NCBI GenBank assembly: GCA_004335835.1
Contig: RWJK01001590.1
Span: 19,301 to 76,107, forward strand
Length of the DNA stretch: 56,807 nucleotides
Origin: Scenedesmus sp. ARA3
Taxonomy: Eukaryota; Chlorophyta; Chlorophyceae; Sphaeropleales; Scenedesmaceae
Direction: 5' to 3'
Positions within the stretch are counted from its first letter, which is position 1; each line of letters opens with the position of its first letter. The notes under the pieces are model-generated. The model searched no databases, was not told the origin of the DNA, and worked only from the letters and a program-made list of their open reading frames with translations. Made by a program: the position numbers and the translations under genes. Positions 10,722 to 21,783 of the stretch are shown here, piece after piece.

Positions 10722-12996
10722 TACACCCCCAGAAAGGACTGTCTTAGGCCTGGGGACCTTAAAGCCTTCAGCATCTGACACTGCTGGGGCTACAGTAGGT
10801 GCTGTTGCTGCTGCTGCTGCTGCTGCTGCTGGTGGTGGTGGAGCAGCACCAGGCACAGCCTCAGCAGATGTGGCAGCCGCAGCTGCTGGTACGGATGGTG
10901 ACAGCTGCGCAATGGCAGCCGCAGCACCAGCAGCAGCAGCAGCAGGTGCGCAGCCACCCGCCGCCACCGCTGCTGCAGCGGAAGCAGCAGCAGCTGGTGG
11001 CAGCTCTGCAAAGGTTGTTCCTGAAGGCACTGGAGCTGGCAGCACTGCACCTGCAGCAGCAACCGCTGCATCAGCAGCTGCTGCAGCTGCTGCCACTGCT
11101 GCTGCCTGCTGGGGTGAGGCCTCTGGCAGTAGCTTCCCTAGCTGCAGGTGCCACGTCAGCAGCTGCAGCAGCTGCTGCAGCTGCTGCTGCCAGGCTCTGT
11201 GCAGCTCCCCTTGATCCCCACCGCTGCTGCTGCTGCCGCCGACAGCACCCAAGCTGCCGGCCCTGGCGATGTTAGACAGCGCTGGCACCAGCTGCTGCTG
11301 CCGCAGCAGGTGCTGCCTGCTGTGCTGCTGCACCACCGCCAGTGCAAGCTCTAGCTGTTGATGCTGCTGCTGCAGCTCTGCCCCTAGCTGCATCGACTCC
11401 TGCTCCAGCTGCTGCAAGCGCAGCAGCGCATCCGTCACCATACTGCTGCTGCTGCTGCCACCGCTGCCAGCTAAGAGCGGACCAGCAGATGCGGTTGGGA
11501 GCTCTGCCTGGGGTACCGCTGCAGCTGCTGCTGCTGCGACAGGACCAGCAGCAGCAGGAAGGGCAGCAGGGGTCTGCTGTTGCGCTGCTGTGCCAGCTAG
11601 CGCTGCTGCAGCTGTCAGGTCCTTGCTGCCTGCTGCTGCAGCACGCAGCAGCTCCCTCAACTGGTTGCTGTTATGGCTCTGCTGACCTGTCAGTGCTGCT
11701 AGCGCTGCATCAGTGTCAGCACCAGCAGCAGCACCAGGAGCAGGAGCAGCACGAGAAGCAGGAGCAGCAGCTGCAGCGGCGGCCGCGGCGCTGGATCCTT
11801 CTCTGCTGAGTATGCCTGATCCTGCCAAGCCCTTGTGGCGCTTGCTGTCACTACCAGGGTCTGCAGGCCCCTGCTGCTGCTGCTGCTGCTGCAAAAGCAT
11901 GCTGGCTTTGCCGCTGTTGTGCCGTGCCAGCTGCTGCTGCTGCCCTGCAGGCACTGCAGCTGTTGCTGCTGGCCAGTTCAAGCTGTCATGCCTCGCTGCA
12001 GACTGCACATCAGAAAAGCTGCGCTTGACCCCCGCCAGGCCCCCAGCAACTGCTGCTGCCCTGGCCGCCACTGCTGCTGTAACATCGGACTGACTCCGGG
12101 GCCCTGCCAACCCCACCTCCCATGCTGCGGTGCCACGGCTGCCACCACTAATGCTCAGACTCTCCTGGCGGCCTCCTCCGCTGCTGCTGCCGCCGCCGCT
12201 GCTGCTGGCCGCTCTGGCGGCTGCTGCTGCTGCAGCTGCTGCACCACAATGCTCCTCAGCCCACTCCAGCATCCTCACTGCCAGGTCATTGAAAGAGATC
12301 GCCTGCCCAGTAGCAGCAGCCCCCGCAGCGCTGCTTGCTAGGAAGGCAGACACAAACTCTGCCGGGTTGACTCCAGTTGCGCCAGCGGCGGTGGCAGCAG
12401 CAGCAGCGGCAGCTGTCAGCTGCTGGAATTGGCTGGGCAGCCCTTGCTCGCTGAGCTGGCCCAGCTGCTGCTGAGCTGCTTGCCGCAGCAGCTGCTGCTC
12501 CCGCTGCTGCTCCTGCTGCTGCTCCTGCTGCTGCTCCTGCTGCTGCTGCTGTGCGGCAGTGCTATGTGTGCGCAGCTGCTGCCGCTGCTCCTGCTGCCGA
12601 TGCGAGAAGCTAACATCAGAAGGCGTGTGCTGTTGCAGTTGCTCTTGCTGCTGCTGTGGCTGCTTCTGCGGCTGTTTGTGATTGGGCAGCGCGGAAGTGG
12701 TGCTTGCCTTGCCATCGGCTGCTTGCTGCAGCTGCAGCAACGCTAGCAGTATCTGCCGCGCACCTGCTGTGCCTTGCTGCTGCAGCTGCTCAAGCTCTAA
12801 TGGCTGCTGCTGCTGCTGCTGCAGCTGTTGAAGTTGCTGTTGCTGCTGCTGGAGCTGCTGCTGTAGCAACGTGTCCTGTTGTGGAGGCTTTGGCTGCTGC
12901 TGCTGCTGTTGTGATGATTGCTTCATGGCCGCAGCACCTTGTGACATCCTCAGCTTCTTCACCAGCAGTGCCATCAAGTCCGTTGCTGCCTCTGGC

Positions 12997-13040
<44 letters not shown>

Positions 13041-14771
13041 ATGCTGCAGCTGTGGCTGCTTGCGCTTTAAGCATGGCTGAGCAAGTTTTGGCGATGCTGC
13101 AGCTCCCGGCTGGCTACCTGCAACGGCAGCATCAGCAGCAGCAGCTGCTGCTGCCACCTTGTCTGTTGTATCGCCTGCCGGCAGCAGCTTGGCGTTGCTC
13201 AAGATCTGCTGCAGATCATTCTGCCATTGCTGCTGCTGTTCCTGCTGCTGAGCTGCAGCTGCAACTGACTGCTGCAACTGCAGCTGCTGACTGACATCTG
13301 ATGCCTGCTTTTGTAACACAGCAACATTGGACCGCTGCCTGTGCAGTGCAGCAACATTGGACGGCTGCTTGTGCAGTGCAGCAACATTGGGCGAATGCTT
13401 GTGTAGCTGCAGTATAGCTGCTTTTGACGGTTGCTTGACGAGCCCTCCTGCTGCTGCTGTGCCTGCTGCCCCACCTGCTGCTGCCGCTTCTGCTGCTTCT
13501 GCACTTCTCAAGGGTGCTTCAGCGACACCTGACAGCTGCCGGCTTGCACTGAACACTGGCTGCTTGCTAGGATTGTGCCGGAACAGCTGCAACTTGCGCG
13601 GAGGCGAGCGCTCCCTGGCTGCAGCACCTGCGCGCTGCTGCTGCAGCTGCTGCTGCTGCTGCTGCTGCTGCTGTTTTGCCTGTGCTTCTTGCAGCAGCTT
13701 CTTCAGCTGCTGCTGCTGTTGCTGCTGGTGGTGGGGAGCTGCTTGCAGTAGCGGCTGCTGCTGATGTGCTGCTTGCTGCAGCAGCTGCAGCAGCACCGCA
13801 GAAGGATCCTGCAGGTGCACTGAGGAGCCGGCTGGTTGCTCTCTGCCATTGGCAGCTGGCTGCTGATGCAGGTGCTGCTGCTGCTGCTGGTGGTGGTGGT
13901 TCAGCAGCTGCTGAAGCTCACCAGCAGCCTGCATGACGCCTGCTGCGCTTGCAGCCTGCGCACCTTCACCAGAATCTGCTGCAGCAGTACGGCCAGCAGC
14001 AGCTGCAGCAGCTGCACCAGCTGCACCTTGCCGTGCAGGTGTCCCCGTTTCCTGCAAGCCTGCACTGCCGCGCATTGCAGCTAGCACAGCTGCCAGGCCT
14101 GCTGCAGAGAAGGAGGCTCCTGCAGCTGGCTTGGTCGCTGAACTGCTGCTGGGTGCTGCGCCGTGCACAGCCAGCAGAGTTGCGGCTGCGTCTCTGGCGC
14201 TTGCTGCTGCTGTTGCTGCTGCTGGTGTGGCTGCTGACCTGTCTGCTGCAGAAGCTGACACGGTAAAGTGTTGGCCAGCGCTAGCTGCTGCAGGCGCCGC
14301 TCTAGTTGTTGCCTCAGGGGGCACATTGCTGCTCTTATGGAGCTGCTGGATCTGCTGCAACACCTTGCGCAGCAGCTGCTGCTCTGCCGTGTCAACTGCT
14401 GAGCCACCAGCTGCTGCTGCTGCTGCTGCCACCGCGGCTGTGATTGACGCCTGCTGCCGTCCTACGGTTTTGTTTGCTGCCTCAATTGCTGCTGCTCGTG
14501 CCTGGAACGCGTCACCATGGGATCTGTTTGCTCTGTCCTCTGGCCTGTTGTTGCTCTTGCAGGAAAGCAAGTGGCTGCCGCCTTCCTGAAAGCCATCGTC
14601 TGCGTCTAGCTTACTGCGCTTTGCTTCTGTTGCAAGATGGCCAATGGAGGTGGCCAGCAAAGTAGACCACTCAAGCTGCTCCTGCTGCTGTTGATCCAGC
14701 TCTGCGCTGCTGCGCTTTCTGCCAACTGCGTTGGCGAGTGCTGCTGCCTCTGTTGCAGCTTGTAAATCCAT
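8871..14771 (-). CDS. Large Gln/Ala-rich protein, putative nuclear regulator
   Basis: Two exons, 14771-10435 and 9954-8871, joined in phase 2 (AG|G), giving 1806 residues. The ATG at 14771 is followed by a basic, nuclear-signal-like GRKRSS (17-22). Most of the protein is CAG/GCA-encoded poly-Gln and poly-Ala, interrupted by Ser-containing basic patches (KRSFSDVQ, RHNSGKAS, DSKRHKGL) that look like kinase targets. A 10-residue repeat lies near the middle. Exon 2 begins with the only ordered-looking segment, DALHFLGEWPSGLQVLVLEQ, followed by predicted helices (RQAAARALGS, VIARLLQGGLLAA). I do not recognise a known domain. Composition resembles transcriptional co-regulators such as Mediator subunits, but that is only an analogy. 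The intron holds decayed copies of the exon 2 start. Confidence 0.7.
9902..10290 (-). repeat. Tandem copies of exon 2 start and its acceptor in the Gln/Ala gene
   Basis: The working acceptor gives an exon starting at 9954. Related acceptor-plus-exon edges occur upstream in the intron, starting at 10033 (short), 10141 and 10244. The last two repeat DALHFLGEWPSGLQVLVL or its close equivalent before diverging. Offsets are 79, 108 and 103 bp. All keep a CAG|GGA junction. The two longer copies keep the reading frame of the exon start but run into unrelated sequence. Confidence 0.85.
10681..10720. repeat. (GCA)13 microsatellite inside coding exon
   Basis: An uninterrupted GCA run that encodes a poly-Ala tract near the end of exon 1 of the Gln/Ala-rich gene (minus strand reads TGC/GCT). 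Likely length-polymorphic. Confidence 0.9.
12998..13039. repeat. (GCT)14 microsatellite inside coding exon
   Basis: Fourteen GCT units, read on the minus strand as CAG and so encoding an uninterrupted poly-Gln tract in the Gln/Ala-rich protein. Confidence 0.9.
13321..13410 (-). repeat. 30-bp tandem coding repeat (10-residue unit)
   Basis: Three 30-bp units plus a degenerate fourth, each opening (plus strand) GCAACATTGG. On the minus strand they encode units of the type KQPSNVAALH, RQRSNVAVLQ and KQASDVSQQL. Each unit has a basic-x-x-Ser core that resembles a basophilic kinase site. Confidence 0.85.
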
Positions 14772-15399
14772 GCTGGATGCTCGTAGGATGCTTTTAAAAA
14801 GGTCGCAGGGCAGGGCCTACATGCTGTACATGGTTTCAGGCGCTTCCATTGGCTGCTGCTGCTTCAAGTGTGCTGCTGCATAATCACCAGGTGCTGTCGC
14901 TGCTGATGATGGCTGCTGCCTGGGAGCAGGCTCTCCTGCTGGCAGCAATACCTTCGTTCAGGTGGTGACACAGCGATGCTGCTGCAGTATCAGGCTTTCA
15001 CTCCGCTTGTGTGCGTGAACCTGCGTGATTTGAACCAGTGCTGCTGTCGCGCAGCTTGCTGGACGCAGCCTCCTGTTATGATGTAAACCTTTTTTGACTA
15101 GTTCAATCAAATTAGTTGGGTGGAGCTGCCTTGCGAGCCCTACACAATCCATATGCTCGCTGCAGTGAGAGCCTTCACGTGTCGAGCGTGCCCCCCACGG
15201 TCTGCTGAGCCCGATGATCCATGGATGTTAATGAAAACGTCAACAGCAATGTGACCGCTTGAGTACAGTGCGAACACCAGGCAAAGCACACTGTCAGTCT
15301 CGCCAGGAAGCACTCAGCCGTATTTGAGTCGGCCCTGACAAACCCGATGAGTACAATCAATCCAAAAAACTACCATCAAGCGATTCACACTGATACGCG

Positions 15400-15416
15400 A
15401 GTGTCGAGTCGACACT
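15400..15416. promoter_or_regulatory. Perfect inverted repeat, 8-bp arms, 1-bp centre
   Basis: AGTGTCGA-G-TCGACACT, about 630 bp upstream of the ATG of the Gln/Ala gene. The shape is that of a dimeric-protein operator; function is not shown. Confidence 0.3.
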
Positions 15417-16975
15417 TGCACCGCACTGACACGCTACTGACACACCGGAAGGTTGGGACCCTGCTGTGCTGTTCGGGCGGTGAAGTTCACCCCACCGATG
15501 GTGAGGTGCGTTCTGGCCTACTCGAAGACATCATAAGAAACTTTGACAGTTGAAATCATAGCGGACTTTCTCAGCACGACTTCATTCGCCATGGCAGCTG
15601 CAGCTTGTCCTGCCACCATGGGCCATGATGGCCCATCACGGTGATGGCACAACAGAATAATTTCGCTTGCCTGCCCCAGTTGATGCACAGTCAGCAATCC
15701 AACGGCGTCCTCTGCTGTTTCTTCTAGCTCAATGTCTGTACACTTGCAGAAATGCAGCCGAGGCCAGATAGAGAGATGGAGGGGTTACACGGTGTGTTCA
15801 TGCGGCATACGCCACCACAGACACCTGGTAAAATAGGAAGCTGCAAGCAGCTCAGCTCGGGCTGTCACTCTGAGGTTTTAACCCCAGGAAAACCTCTGTG
15901 CGTCAGGTATGGCATTGGTTATGCTAGCATAACCGTCTTCCTTACGACACGCAATTTGGCCGAGGCCAGTGGATTGCTGGCTGTTCAATGAATGTGAAGT
16001 TGACATTGCGGTGTTCAGTTGGTTTGAGCTGTTGGCCGCAAGCACGTACTGGCAAATTTGCAGCTTAGAAGTCTGACAGTGAGACATGCGTCTCAGAGAT
16101 ATTTCTGCGCAGCAAGCAGAGTGCGGAATCGGCATGCAAGACAGCCAGCACACCACTGTGACAGTCAGGCAGGAAAACATCCTGCAAGCCTTTTAAAGTG
16201 TCGGAATCCACTGTACCCTAGATACTGCAATCTACAGTGTCATGGGCCCAAATACAAGGCATAAGGGAACAACGAGCCACTGCATCTACTGAACGCTGCA
16301 TCTGAATCTCGCAGCAACGCAAGAACCAAGACTAGTGTAACAATGAAGGCACAACAGCAGGGCAGCGCCGCTGCGTGCTTGTGGGGGGATCATCTATCAC
16401 GCTGGTGCTTCAGGTTCAAACACAACCACTGTGTTGCAGGGTGTCAATCAATGTCAGCGACCTGGTAATATTCACCAAGCGCCGGGTGTGCAACCATCAA
16501 TGGCAACGGATGTACTGCATACCTTGCAAAGCCATGTCTACACGCACAGTACAACGGCAGCATTGCATCCTCTCACTATGCCGTCATCTACAAAGCAGGC
16601 TCCAGCCTATGAACTCGCCAATCAACAATCAATCACCGTCTCCCGTTTGCTGCTTGCTCAAAACATCCATCATACTCATGATGTCCTTCTGCCGATAGCA
16701 AGCAGGATGCTTGCTGTATGCTTGACTTGCAGCGCAAGCAGTTGACAGGCCACCACACCAGCCGCGTGTGTGTTCTGCCGCTCACCAGTCTATACTACAC
16801 CACAGGATTGGCAGTTGGGTTTGTGGGCAACCTAGTAGAGTTGGCCTAACCGGGTACTTTTGTTTCTAGTTGGCCCCCCATGCCAGCTCTGTCTCACATG
16901 CAGGAGCGCTGCCCTGCTGGTTGAACTGCTTTGTCTGTGCAGCCAAGCCTCAGCCACGCTGCGGTCTGCTGCTGC

Positions 16976-17155
16976 TCTTCAACGCTGCCGCCTGATGCCG
17001 CTCGCCAAGGCTGCGGCCTGATGCCATGGCGCGCTGCTGCTCTTCACCGCTGCCACTTGCTGGCGCTCCTTTTAACGCTGCCGCCTGCTGCCGCTCCTTT
17101 TAACGCTGCCGCCTGCTGCCGCTCCTTTTAACGCTGCCGCCTGCTGCCGCTCTTC
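16976..17155. repeat. 28-bp minisatellite, three clear copies plus degenerate ones
   Basis: Units starting AACGCTGCCGCCTGCTGCCG at 17074, 17102 and 17130, with diverged relatives back to about 16976. The array lies just past the stop codon of the F-box gene, in its likely 3' UTR or in a downstream intron. Confidence 0.85.
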
Positions 17156-17176
17156 GCTGCTGCCTGCTGCTGCCAC

Positions 17177-19342
17177 TCACCACAGCCGCATGCCGCTGCT
17201 GCTGCCCCTTCCAGCCGTGCTGCCCTCCGCATCCTCCAGGTCGCTGCTGCCTACTGCTCCCACCAGCTGCTGCCAGAGCTGCTGCTGCACCACATCCCTG
17301 GCGCTGACCTTGCACAGAAGCTCAGGTGTGATCTGCTGCCAGCTGCTGACCCCAGGCACCTTCATAGGGTACTGCCACACCTCAGCCCCCGGCCACAGGT
17401 CACGCAGCGCACTGATCACAACATGCGCAGGCGCCCGCACATACTGCGGCTGCCCAGCCTGCCCTAAAGCAGCTGCGCTGCTGCTGCTGGGTGCGGCTGC
17501 CGGTCCCGCCTGGTCCCTGACACGCGCAGTATCTGACATTGCAGTGCTGCTGCTGCCTGGCTGCTGCTGTTGGGTGCCCGCTGAATTCGTGCCTGCAGCT
17601 GCAGTGGCTGCAGCCTTGCGCTGGGGCAGCGGCTCCTCCAGCAAAATGCTGTGTGCTAACACACCAGGGTCAGCAGCACGCGCCAGCACCTTGCTGTTGC
17701 GTAGCACCACGCGCATGCTGCTGGCAATATGCAGCTGCTGCGCGGGCCGCATCCCAGGCAGTGCAAGCAGCACCTCCTGCACCTGCGCTGCGCTGTCGGG
17801 GCCTGGCTTGCCCAGGCTGACAAAACGTGACGTTACTAACACTTTCAAACTCTGCAGCTGGCTGAGTTCCTGCAAGCCGGGCAGCTCAAAGGTCTCACAG
17901 TGCTCACACTCCCAGGTGCCTAGCTGCAGCTCTAAGTAGCGCAGCTTCTTGCAGCTCTGCAGGGGTGCCAGATCAAAGTTTGCGCTGGTGCACCAGCCCC
18001 CTGGGTCCTCAAATGTGAAGGCCTGCACAGTCAAGCTGCTGAGGCCAGCTACTGCTGCAATGCTGGCAGGCAGCCGGCTCACTGCGCGGATGGATGTGTC
18101 GGCTCGCAGCGTGAGCTTCACATCTGGGATGTGCCGGATGGCCTCGAAGCTCATGCCTGGCAGGGATGCTGCTGCTGCTGAGTCCGCGACTGAGATGTCC
18201 AGGTGCTGCAGGTGCTGCAGGCCCCGCAGGAAGTTGGGCAGGCGGGGGAAGCCCAGAGGGGAGCTGTGCGGGAAAATGTCTTCTGGGTTTGGCCCCATGA
18301 ATAGGCTGGTGAGGCGTGTGAGGCGTGAGAGGGACTCCAGCGGCTCTGTGGCAGCATACACGCTGGCATGGCTGCAGCGCAGCACCAGCGAGCGCAGCCG
18401 GGTGGCCTGTGTGCAGGGGGCGGCAGGGCAAGAGGATGCGGCGTTGTTGGGGTGTTGTGGGACTGTGTGAATGCGTCAAGCTGGAGGCGCCAGCACTGAG
18501 GGACACAGCTGCGCAACCAAGTATGTGCAGCATATGTAACTTGTTGACTTCCCAGAAAACTGCTGTTGTTTTACTGTGAAAACCTGCAAGGGAAACTCTG
18601 CGCATGCGCTGGCATCTGCTGCTATGCACTGGAGCAGGTGAAGCGCCCTGCTGGCTGGTGGGTACTTGCAGCAGCTGATGCTTGACTGCTGCCACCAGTG
18701 GCCAAACCCCTCCTGCATGTGCTCTTCAGGTGGATCCAATCCATCAAACCTAGCCGAACCGCTCACCTGCGATCCCAGCTGGTCTGCAATTTTGTCCAGC
18801 GCGCTCGTCTGCCAGTCCTCGCCGGTCAGGTGCAGCTCGATCTCCCGCACGCTGTGAGGCACGCTGGGCATGGCCTCCAGCAGCGGAGCAGCATCAGACG
18901 TGTTAAGCTGCAGCGATTGCAGGTTCGTGAGGCTCTTCAAGCTCTGCAATCCGCTGCTGCTGTCCACGGGCTGTGGCACGCTGGACATGGAAGTGAAGGC
19001 GAGCCGCTCCAGGCTGGGCATGCTTTCAAGCAGCGTGCCCGTAGCTGCTGCTGATGACCATGTTAAGTCCGCGCTTCGTGCCAGGCTCATCAGCGGGCAG
19101 GCAGCAGCCTGCATCTGTGCCGCGCCATCGGGCAGTGCCACATGCAGGTAGCTGGGTACATGCTGCTTCTGCAGCTTGACCTGCACCGCGTCCACCGTTG
19201 CCGCCTGCCTCCATGACTGACAGACACAAGCGAACCGACTGCGCTGCTTGATCGGCAGGAAGTGGAACACGCGGACTAAGGCCTCTTGCGGAAGCTCCTC
19301 TGCCATGCTGCTCGAATCAGTGCTGGCGATCTCCTCGAACAT
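17177..19342 (-). CDS. F-box protein with leucine-rich sequence
   Basis: Two exons, 19342-18767 and 18406-17177, phase 0, 601 residues. An F-box lies at residues 16-50 (LPQEALVRVFHFLPIKQRSR followed by FACVCQSWRQAA), the segment that binds SKP1 in SCF ubiquitin ligases. It is followed by irregular leucine-rich segments (SLERLAFTSM, LQSLKSLTNLQSLQLN, LESLSRLTRLTSLF, LQHLQHLDIS, CKKLRYLELQL, LSQLQSLKVL), which would present a substrate-binding surface. The C-terminal 150 residues are Ser/Ala/Gln-rich. The stop codon overlaps a good donor (G|GTGAGTGG), so a longer isoform with another exon downstream is possible. The substrate is unknown. Confidence 0.85.
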
Positions 19343-20100
19343 ACATACAAGCTAAGGCGTCTTTTGTGAAAATGATAGGCTATGGTGGAACACCTGGATT
19401 GGTGGGTCTGGTCAGTTTCCAAAAGACCGCCAGCCGAGCCCGCCACAAATGGCTTGACAGTGACACTGCGTCGGCGATCAACACTATGAATGACAAGCTA
19501 TATGATATCATATAGATCGAACGGCATCAAAGTTACCAGCACCGCTCCGAGAGGAAGTGCTTAGTCGACACCTCATCTGACACACTGTGCCACACGGATG
19601 TTCGGCAAACGATCTACCCCAATCCTGGCAACCACACCAATTTTATAAAGAGTTGCAGGTCACACATTAGAAGCATAATGCAAGTCAGGACAGCTTGCAT
19701 GACCAAACACGCTGTAAGGGCCATGCTGAGTCTCAAGCTAGTTGATGGTCAAGATGAGGATTGCAATGCCTGCATGCTGCGCAGCTGCAGCTGAAGCATT
19801 GCTGTGTTTTCAACCGCAAATATTGCCAGGTTCAAGTGGATCAGCGGCGCATATGTATGCAGGCTGCATCTTGCCACACAAATGATGCAGTACTAGATAT
19901 AAAGACACAGGACAAGCAAAATGCAACCTCTCTGTCAACAGGTGGCCTGATACCCTACAGCATGTTGACCAACCATTTCACGACCACTGCCGCCTCAGTA
20001 AAACAGAAAACACATCTCGCCAACAATATGCACCTGCACAGCTACGTCCCCCCGATGGGTAACTGCGGGGTATGGCATTGCTGCTGCAGGCGCAAACAGT
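19343..20100. other. Intergenic stretch, F-box promoter side
   Basis: Upstream of the F-box start and downstream of the SpoVS-like gene. It contains the 18-bp palindrome described separately and a plus-strand TTATAAAG near 19643. No gene is seen. Confidence 0.5.
19498..19515. promoter_or_regulatory. 18-bp perfect palindrome
   Basis: CTATATGATATCATATAG reads identically on both strands and starts 156 bp upstream of the F-box ATG. It is AT-rich and contains TATAT on each strand, so it may be an operator or part of the core promoter. Confidence 0.45.
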
Positions 20101-20883
20101 CTACTCCGCTGCCGCAAGGGGCACGACACACAGCCACATCTCCTGTGCATGCCTGTGCTGCAGCCAGTTCTCTGCGGCCCTGTCAGCGCTGCTGTCTCCG
20201 ATGCCATAAAATGCCGCGCCAAAGCCACCAACCGCCATCGACGCATCACTCTGCACTCTGCTGCCGCCATGATGGTGCTGCTGCTGCTGCTCGCTCGCCC
20301 GGTGTGTTGCTGCTGCCGCCGCATCTGCTGTTGTTGCTGCTGCATGGCCCTGTGGCACAGCATGCACATGCTCATGTGCATGACCTGGCACTAACAAAAC
20401 CCCAAAGCCCCTTGGCTGCTGCCCTGCAAGGAGCTGCCCTGCTGCTAGCCCAAGTGCTGTATATGCTACAGCATGTGCTGCAGGGCTGCCTTTCACATGC
20501 ATTGCCTCCACTGTACCTCTCTCCACAGCTCGCATAACACTACCACCCACACTGCTGGCATCTGCATGTGAGCCTACTCGCACACACTTCAGCCGCTGCT
20601 GTCCAAGCGCAGCGAGCAGCAATGCGCCAGTTGCGCTGCAGCTGCGGCCAGCAGCATCTATCAGCAGTGCTTGAGCGCCACCACTGCTGGTGCCGCTGCT
20701 GTCGCGCCTGCTGGCTGCCGCAGCTGCAGCAGCTGGACTGCTGCTGCTGTTGGTACGCACGGTCACCCTTGCTGTGCCACTGCTGCTGCTGCTGCCTGTT
20801 GGCATCTGCCACTCCTCTGTGCTGCTCTCCATGGAGAACGGAAAGGTGCCATCCAAGAGGCTCATGCTGCTGGCACTCACACC

Positions 20884-20935
<52 letters not shown>

Positions 20936-21783
20936 TTGGTGGCATGAGCTGCTGCTACTGCTGTGTTAGCTCCAGCTGCCTCCTCAGCAAGCTGCTGCTG
21001 CTGCTGCTGCTGCCGTGGTGGTGGCTGCAGCATGCCGAGCAGCACCTCCAGCGGCACCACAGTCGTCCAAAACTTGAGTTCATCTACGCTGCAGTTGCCA
21101 GCATGCTGCCGCTGCTGCCCGGCTGGCGTCACCACTGTGCTGGCGCCTCCGCCGCCACTGCTGCTGCTGCTGCCGCCACCACCAGCACCTGCTGCTGCTG
21201 GTGCCTGTGGCCGCTCACAGTCTACTGGCTGCAGCAGCAGCAGGCTGCCTTGCTGCTCCTGCACCTGCCGCTGCTGCAGGAACAGCAGCAGGTGTGACAG
21301 TGCGCCCGCCTGTGACGCTAAGGATGACACATAGCAGCCTCCATCCTGCAGGATATGCCTCAGCAGCCTGTCTCGTGCCTTGTGAAGGTCTGCGCCTGCT
21401 GCTGAAGCCTGCAGCTGCAGATGGTAGTACTGCGCAGACAGCAGCTGCTGCTGCTGCTGTTTTGTTTGCTCAATTGCTTCTCCAGGAGCAGCTGTTGATG
21501 GTGCAGCTGCTAGGTGCGGCATACTGTCCTGCTCGCCCTCACTTGTGCTGCTGCTGCTGCTGCTGCTGCCTCCCTGGCGGTGGTGGTGCTGCTGGTGATG
21601 CTGCAGGTGGCGCCGGTGGCGGTTGGAGTGGCGCTCATGAAAGACATGCTGCTGCTGCTGGCCCCTGCCCCTGCCTGGCTTGATACTGTGCTTGCTGTTG
21701 TTGCTGCTGCGCGGGCTGTCGCTGCTGCCTTCCTGCGAGCGCTTATCCAGCTGCCACTGCATGTGCTCTATCTCCTCATCCAT
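20101..21783 (-). CDS. Low-complexity protein with SpoVS-like domain
   Basis: The frame opens upstream of 21783 as far as a TGTGCAG acceptor (exon edge 21862). The first ATG is at 21783 (MDEEIEHMQWQ), giving 560 residues; an upstream exon may add more. Ser, Gln, His and Gly runs fill much of residues 1-395, including a 16-unit CTG-derived Ser tract. Residues 398-470 (LKCVRVGSHADASSVGGSVM, RAVERG-TVEAMHVKGSPAA, then AVAYTALGLAAGQLL) match the pattern of SpoVS domains: a VGS-type strand, a helix at the Ser-Val-Gly site, a GxxAxxxAVxxxALA helix and a final VLLVPG strand. SpoVS is a small Alba-like nucleic-acid-binding fold first known from Bacillus sporulation. In this protein the role is unknown. 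The assignment is from memory of the pattern, without alignment. Confidence 0.55.
20885..20932. repeat. (CTG)16 microsatellite inside coding exon
   Basis: Sixteen CTG units that encode the poly-Ser tract (read as AGC on the minus strand) of the SpoVS-like protein. Confidence 0.95.

Larger units (their letters stand above)
14772..17176. other. Intergenic stretch between Gln/Ala gene and F-box gene
   Basis: No gene is supported. The region upstream of the start at 14771 lacks a clear TATA box. It contains a palindrome at 15400-15416 and, at its far end, a 28-bp minisatellite downstream of the F-box stop. The frames present are short and lack family resemblance or consistent splice sites. Confidence 0.5.

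Noticed and set aside
15020..15060. tRNA T-arm-like GGTTCAAATC on the minus strand
   Set aside because: The flanking bases do not form the five-pair T stem and no acceptor or anticodon arm can be folded.
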